Origin: Ophiosphaerella korrae
Lineage: Eukaryota > Ascomycota > Dothideomycetes > Pleosporales > Phaeosphaeriaceae
Reading direction: 5' to 3'
DNA length: 25,171 bases
Assembly (NCBI GenBank): GCA_028456385.1
Contig: JALNQF010000520.1
Span: forward strand, 1 to 25,171
The position numbers and the translations under genes are program-made. Numbering within the stretch: position 1 is the stretch's first letter; each line of letters opens with the position of its first letter. Shown piece after piece: positions 21,880 to 25,171 of this stretch. The notes beneath the pieces are model-generated. The model was not told the DNA's origin and made no database searches. It saw only the letters and a list, made by a program, of their open reading frames with translations.

Positions 21880-22722
21880 GATATTCGAACTTAAAGTATA
21901 TTTACCTAGTCTAAAACATTATAGACTCTAATAGTACCTAGAAATAGTTAGCCCCTAACCTATAGTATATAACATTACAAATAGGTCTTATAGAATTAGA
22001 CTATAAAGGCCTATATAGCTAGCTTATAGAGGTCTACTATAGCTATTTTTAAGAATATAGAATACTAATACTTTTCTTTTCTATTAATCTAAAAGATTAT
22101 TATCTTTCTAAATAGCCTACACCTACTAAAAAACTCTAACTCCTAGGTATTACGGCCTTAAACATCGCACATAAATTCGAAAATAGACGTAAAATATTTC
22201 TTCTTACGCTTAAAGATATATATAATAATTAGTATCTAGAATCTAACTTTAATCGAGCTAAACGTATTATACTACGAATTTTAGATTATTAAGTAAATTA
22301 GCTAAGACTACTCCTATTTTTAGAGAGGATTTGTAAAGTAAGCCTTAAATCTATATTAGAAAGGGAAATAACTAAGTATATATTAGATTTTATTGCATTC
22401 GATTATGTATAGCATTTAAAATTACTAAGCCTACTTATAGCTATAGCTTTCTTTCTTGCCTAGACGTTATTAGAATATAATAACTAGGTAAGCATATAAA
22501 CTAGTTAAAAGATAGTAAGCTAACCTATAGTAGACACCTAAACTAGAAAGTTACTTAGGGTACTAGGCTTCTATACTACGCCTATATATACAAGAGATTG
22601 TAGACTTAATACGAGATTTAAAAGGGCTTTATAAAGGGGTATCTTATAATTACTAGAGTATCTATTGTCTAGTCTAAATAGCTATCTATCCTAAGAATAA
22701 ATCTACTATTTTCTTTTCCTAA
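21880..22722 (+). pseudogene. B-type (mitotic) cyclin relic, one intron
   Basis: Relic of a cyclin, the regulatory partner of a Cdc28/Cdk1-type kinase. With codons at 0 modulo 3, the cyclin N-terminal fold reads in order: LIEVYYSYF at 22023-22049 (family 'WLIEVH..F'), LILFFSINL, then DYYLSK, then PTPTKKL-LLGITALNIAHKFE at 22114-22179 (family 'KLQLVGITALFIASKYEE'). Next come LTLKDIYNN-YLESNFNRAKRIILRILDY (family 'E.L.AER.ILR.L.Y'), and the C-terminal fold LLLFLERICKVSLKS with ITKYILDFIAFDY and LLSLLIAIAFFLA. After an intron (22488-22530) the frame moves to 1 modulo 3 and gives TPKLESYLGY and a helical end, with a stop at 22720-22722. The N-terminal degron region before about 21960 is unclear. 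Stops are former Gln/Trp. The family call is firm; it is inactive. Confidence 0.88.
22488..22530 (+). other. intron in the cyclin relic
   Basis: A GTAAGC donor at 22488, a GCTAAC branch-point-like motif and TAG acceptor ending 22530 give a 43-nt intron. It joins frame 0 to frame 1 exactly between the FFLA-TLLEYNN helix and the TPKLESYLGY helix, which are adjacent in cyclins. Confidence 0.68.
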
Positions 22723-22817
22723 CTTTAATTAGGGTTTAGATAAATAAAATTAGTATAAATATCTAATATATATCTATAGAACTATAGATAAACTTAGGCT
22801 CTAGTAGTTCTTATAGT

Positions 22818-22963
22818 TAAAGTCTATCCCTATATAGTAAAAAACTCTATAGGCTAAAAACAACTAATTAGATAGTAAGGATTGTAGAGAAGTCTGTAAA
22901 TCTTGCAATCTTATTAGTTGTTTTTAGCCTATAGGGTTTTTCGCTGTATAGGGATAGACTTTA
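22818..22963. mobile_element. 146-bp MITE-like hairpin element
   Basis: Two ~51-base arms (22818-22868 and 22913-22963) are reverse complements around a 44-base centre. Outer ends read TAAAGTCTATCCC and GGGATAGACTTTA. The few differences between arms (TATAGTA versus TACAGCG, and ACTCT versus ACCCT) are all transitions, with the left arm more mutated. Size, terminal inversion and lack of coding suggest a Tc1/mariner-type MITE. The TA at its tips could be part of a TA target duplication, but this is not certain. It lies about 95 bases after the cyclin relic's stop. Confidence 0.8.
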
Positions 22964-23069
22964 TTAATAAGTTAACCTTTTTCTACTTTAGTAAGAATAA
23001 GTAATATAAATTTTTAACTTCTACCTATTCTAACTCCTAATATAAAGCTGTTTATAAAGCAAGTTACTA

Positions 23070-24060
23070 GTATTTTAATATTACTCCTAATATATCTTTA
23101 CTACTAGGTCCCTCTATAGCTCTCCTAAGTCCCTCGCTACCTCTACTAGATCTCTTGCTCCTTCTAGTACTACTTTAGTATTTAGCTCTAGCGTTAAAGC
23201 CTTACCCTTAAGACAACTACGTTTTCTCTTACTTTTAACCTTATCTATAGTAGCTTTCTCTTTTATAATATACTCCTCTCGTGCCTTATAGAGGCTCTTA
23301 TAACTTATTACTTTCGCCTTACCTAAGACTACTAATCTAGTTAATTAGTAAACTAGGTAAGCTACTACTATAAAGATATACTTATTATAAAATTAGTAGT
23401 AAGACGCTTATATAAACGTATTTTTAATATATATAAGATTTAGAGGCTTAAAGATACTCTTAATATAGAATTTTAAAAGAAGAATAGCTAATTCTAGGTT
23501 ATAGGTATTTGTTTAATAGCTATAATGTTTAAGTACCTATACTTTTTTCTATTATAGGGGTTGTTCTATTACGAGTAGATATACGTTAAGTACTATCTTA
23601 TAAGGAATAGCTACTTTATAGTAGATTTAAGATTTTTAAAGATAAGATAAGGAGATCTATAGTACTACAATTAAAGTAGCTATAGCTAGTAGCTATATAT
23701 AGGTTGTACTATTATTATAATATTTATACCTTTGTTGTTACTTTACTAATAAACTTGTAGTATATAATTACTTTTACCTTGTGTAATAAATAAATATTTA
23801 TATTATAGTAGACACTAGTAGTAGTATATCTAGCGCGTACTAATTAAGCTATTATAGTTACTTGCCTACTATACTATAAAGCTAAAGAACGTATATAGTA
23901 CTTGCAGATATATACTAAACGCTAGAGTTAATCTATACTAATTTAGACGAGGCGATTAGCTTAAGCCCCCCTAGGGAAATAATAGGCGCTGATAGGATTA
24001 ATCTAGTTCTAGAACTAACTTAACTAAGCGCGCTCTTACTACTATTAGCAGATATAGGCT
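23070..24060 (-). pseudogene. degenerate coding relic with pogo-like C-terminal tail
   Basis: One minus-strand frame (codons starting at 1 modulo 3) runs from about 24058 to about 23070, some 330 codons, without a shift. The C-terminal part (23345-23170) reads LTRLVVLGKAKVISYKSLYKAREEYIIKEKA followed by a basic KVKSKRKRS cluster. This closely resembles the conserved tail after the DDE domain in the pogo/Fot1-type transposases, and the tail of the transposase at 5740-7560 has the same pattern. The first 240 codons (Ser/Leu/Ile- and Gln-rich) do not match the DDE domain, so this is either a truncated or chimeric copy or a different gene with a similar tail. No terminal repeats found. Confidence 0.45.
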
Positions 24061-24449
24061 ACTAAGCTAAGTAGTAATATAAGTGCCTCTCTACGTAATA
24101 AGAAATAAAGAGGTCTTAGGATAAGACTTAAGAAATAAATTAGCGCTGCATAGCGTTTACGCGTATTTTTAAAGTATTTAGGTATAAATAAACTAGCTAC
24201 TTATTAGGTTACTATAAACCCTATCTTGTAAGGCTAGGTACTACCTAGTAAGGTTTCTAGGAGTGCTACCGTGTATACGCGCTAGGGCTAAAGATAGTAA
24301 CTAGTAGTAATATTAAATTGATTGCTTTAGGCTAGACCTTTTATTCTACTACGCCTTATTACTATATATCGCTATAATCTCGCCGTAGACATAGGTAAGC
24401 TTTTTTAAGCTGTAGTAAAGGCCTACTAGATTAAGAAAGTAATTTTAGA
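24061..24449. other. RIP-mutated stretch, no assignable gene
   Basis: Several CpG-rich short words occur (for example TACGCGCTA at 24276-24284), but no frame is clearly coding on either strand. Nothing else is supported. Confidence 0.35.
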
Positions 24450-24900
24450 GTTGTACCCTATAGCTAACCTATTATAGTTCCTAAAGGCCCTATACTTAAA
24501 ATTTACCTCTCTTTAAAGGATTTTATTAAATATCTAATTATATTCCTAAGCCTATTTACTAGTTAAATACTATAACTTAACAAGAGCTTTCTTGTTTTAA
24601 TATTAGCTTCCCCCCTAAGATAGACTTCTTCTCTAAGTAGTACGCTTCCTAAGGAACTAGTAACTATAATTCTTAAGTAGTCTATAAGAGTTATTTCCTT
24701 TACGTACTAACGATAATAGAGATAGACAACCTCTTCTAAATCTTGTACTCTAAAGTGCCTACTAAGGTATACCTAATATTAGGTACTACTTTATTTAGTA
24801 GTTTAGAGTATAGCTTAGCGTAGTATATAGAAAGATATCTAGCCTATAATACGTTAGGTAATATAGTAAGAGTTTTAAACTATATAAATGTTTTAGAAAA
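24450..24900 (+). pseudogene. degenerate coding relic, unknown
   Basis: A + frame reads as about 150 protein-like codons: a Pro/Phe-containing segment (FNISFPPKIDFFSK around 24598-24640), then a Tyr-rich stretch, then a helix-rich part with FLYVLTIIEIDNLF and KVPTKVYLILGTTLF (24695-24795), and AYNTLGNIVRVLNYINVLENI near 24840-24900. I do not recognise the family. The relic may continue past 24900 into the remaining 270 bases, where no frame is clear, and may begin before 24450. Confidence 0.35.
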
Positions 24901-25171
24901 TATATAGTAGAGGTATAAGTAAACTAAAGATAGTTAGTCCTATACTTTATAGCCTTATTCTAATCTATAGATTAGTAGCGACTCGCTTCTTTCTATAGTC
25001 CTACTATTCGCTCCTAGCAGCTACGACATAGATAACTCTTGCTACTCTATACTGTTTATACTACTAAGTAAGTAGATTACTACTACCTTATATGTCTTAG
25101 GTAGCGAGAGCTTCTAGTACAAATCTACTAGTCTTATATCTAACTAAGGCGAAGATAGTAACTTAAGCTAT

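Larger units (their letters stand above)
1..25171. other. RIP-saturated AT-rich block
   Basis: The whole window has one composition: TA-rich, with CpA and TpG nearly absent on both strands, while CpG, CpC and CpT remain. This is the expected result of repeat-induced point mutation, a fungal premeiotic process that converts C to T, mainly at CpA, in duplicated DNA. All three frames on both strands carry many TAA/TAG codons and very few TGA. Former ATG starts are mostly lost, since TG becomes TA, and relic proteins are rich in Ile, Tyr, Leu, Lys and Asn. No boundary to normal-GC DNA is visible at either end, so the block extends beyond the window. The ascomycete assignment is inferred from RIP plus the gene families present. 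Confidence 0.93.

Noticed and set aside
23640..24060. Complete second pogo transposase
   Set aside because: The frame upstream of the tail does not show the DDE motifs seen in the 5740-7560 copy, so only the tail resemblance is claimed.
1..25171. CRISPR array, bacterial operon or prokaryotic origin
   Set aside because: No regularly spaced direct repeats, no Shine-Dalgarno pattern, and the gene relics and introns are eukaryotic.

Overview
The window looks like chromosomal DNA of a filamentous ascomycete (Pezizomycotina) that has been almost saturated by repeat-induced point mutation (RIP). It is very AT-rich. CpA and TpG have nearly vanished in favour of TpA, while CpG, CpC and CpT survive. 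Stop codons are dense in every frame, and nearly all of them are TAA or TAG. No intact gene is left. The only long open frame lies in an AAT/AAC triplet repeat that offers RIP almost nothing to mutate.

RIP makes transitions and not indels, so the old genes can still be read if TAA/TAG is treated as former Gln or Trp. Read this way, the window is a packed series of gene relics. From the left: an unassigned + strand relic (420-1670) and a Lys/Gln-rich + relic (1690-3080); a coiled-coil - relic (3900-3080); a coiled-coil + relic (4430-5540); a pogo/Fot1-type transposase on the - strand (7560-5740). Next, a long - strand frame joins a ferric-reductase-like oxidoreductase (11100-9880) to a protein-kinase-like relic (9870-7985). 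Then come a ~950-codon + relic with Gln- and Asn-rich parts (11250-14160), a + relic (14550-15290) that converges on a - relic with a Lys/Glu tract (17190-15300), and a BCS1-type AAA ATPase (17700-19490, +, two introns). Structural repeats follow: a ~650-bp inverted repeat (19929-20577), a tRNA-like sequence (20763-20835), an unassigned - relic (21560-21000), a B-type cyclin (21880-22722, +, one intron), a 146-bp MITE-like hairpin (22818-22963), a - relic whose end resembles a pogo transposase tail (24060-23070), and a last unassigned + relic (24450-24900).

Nothing here is likely to make a working protein. The interest lies in the history. Ordinary host-type genes that still contain introns were mutated together with transposons, and RIP needs duplicated DNA. 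This suggests a segmental duplication or a gene-carrying mobile element rather than a plain transposon graveyard. The residual CA/TG sites also show a sharp 5'-neighbour effect: TCA and CCA are almost gone, while ACA and GCA persist.

All protein assignments come from reading translations by eye. No database search was possible, and gene ends are approximate.
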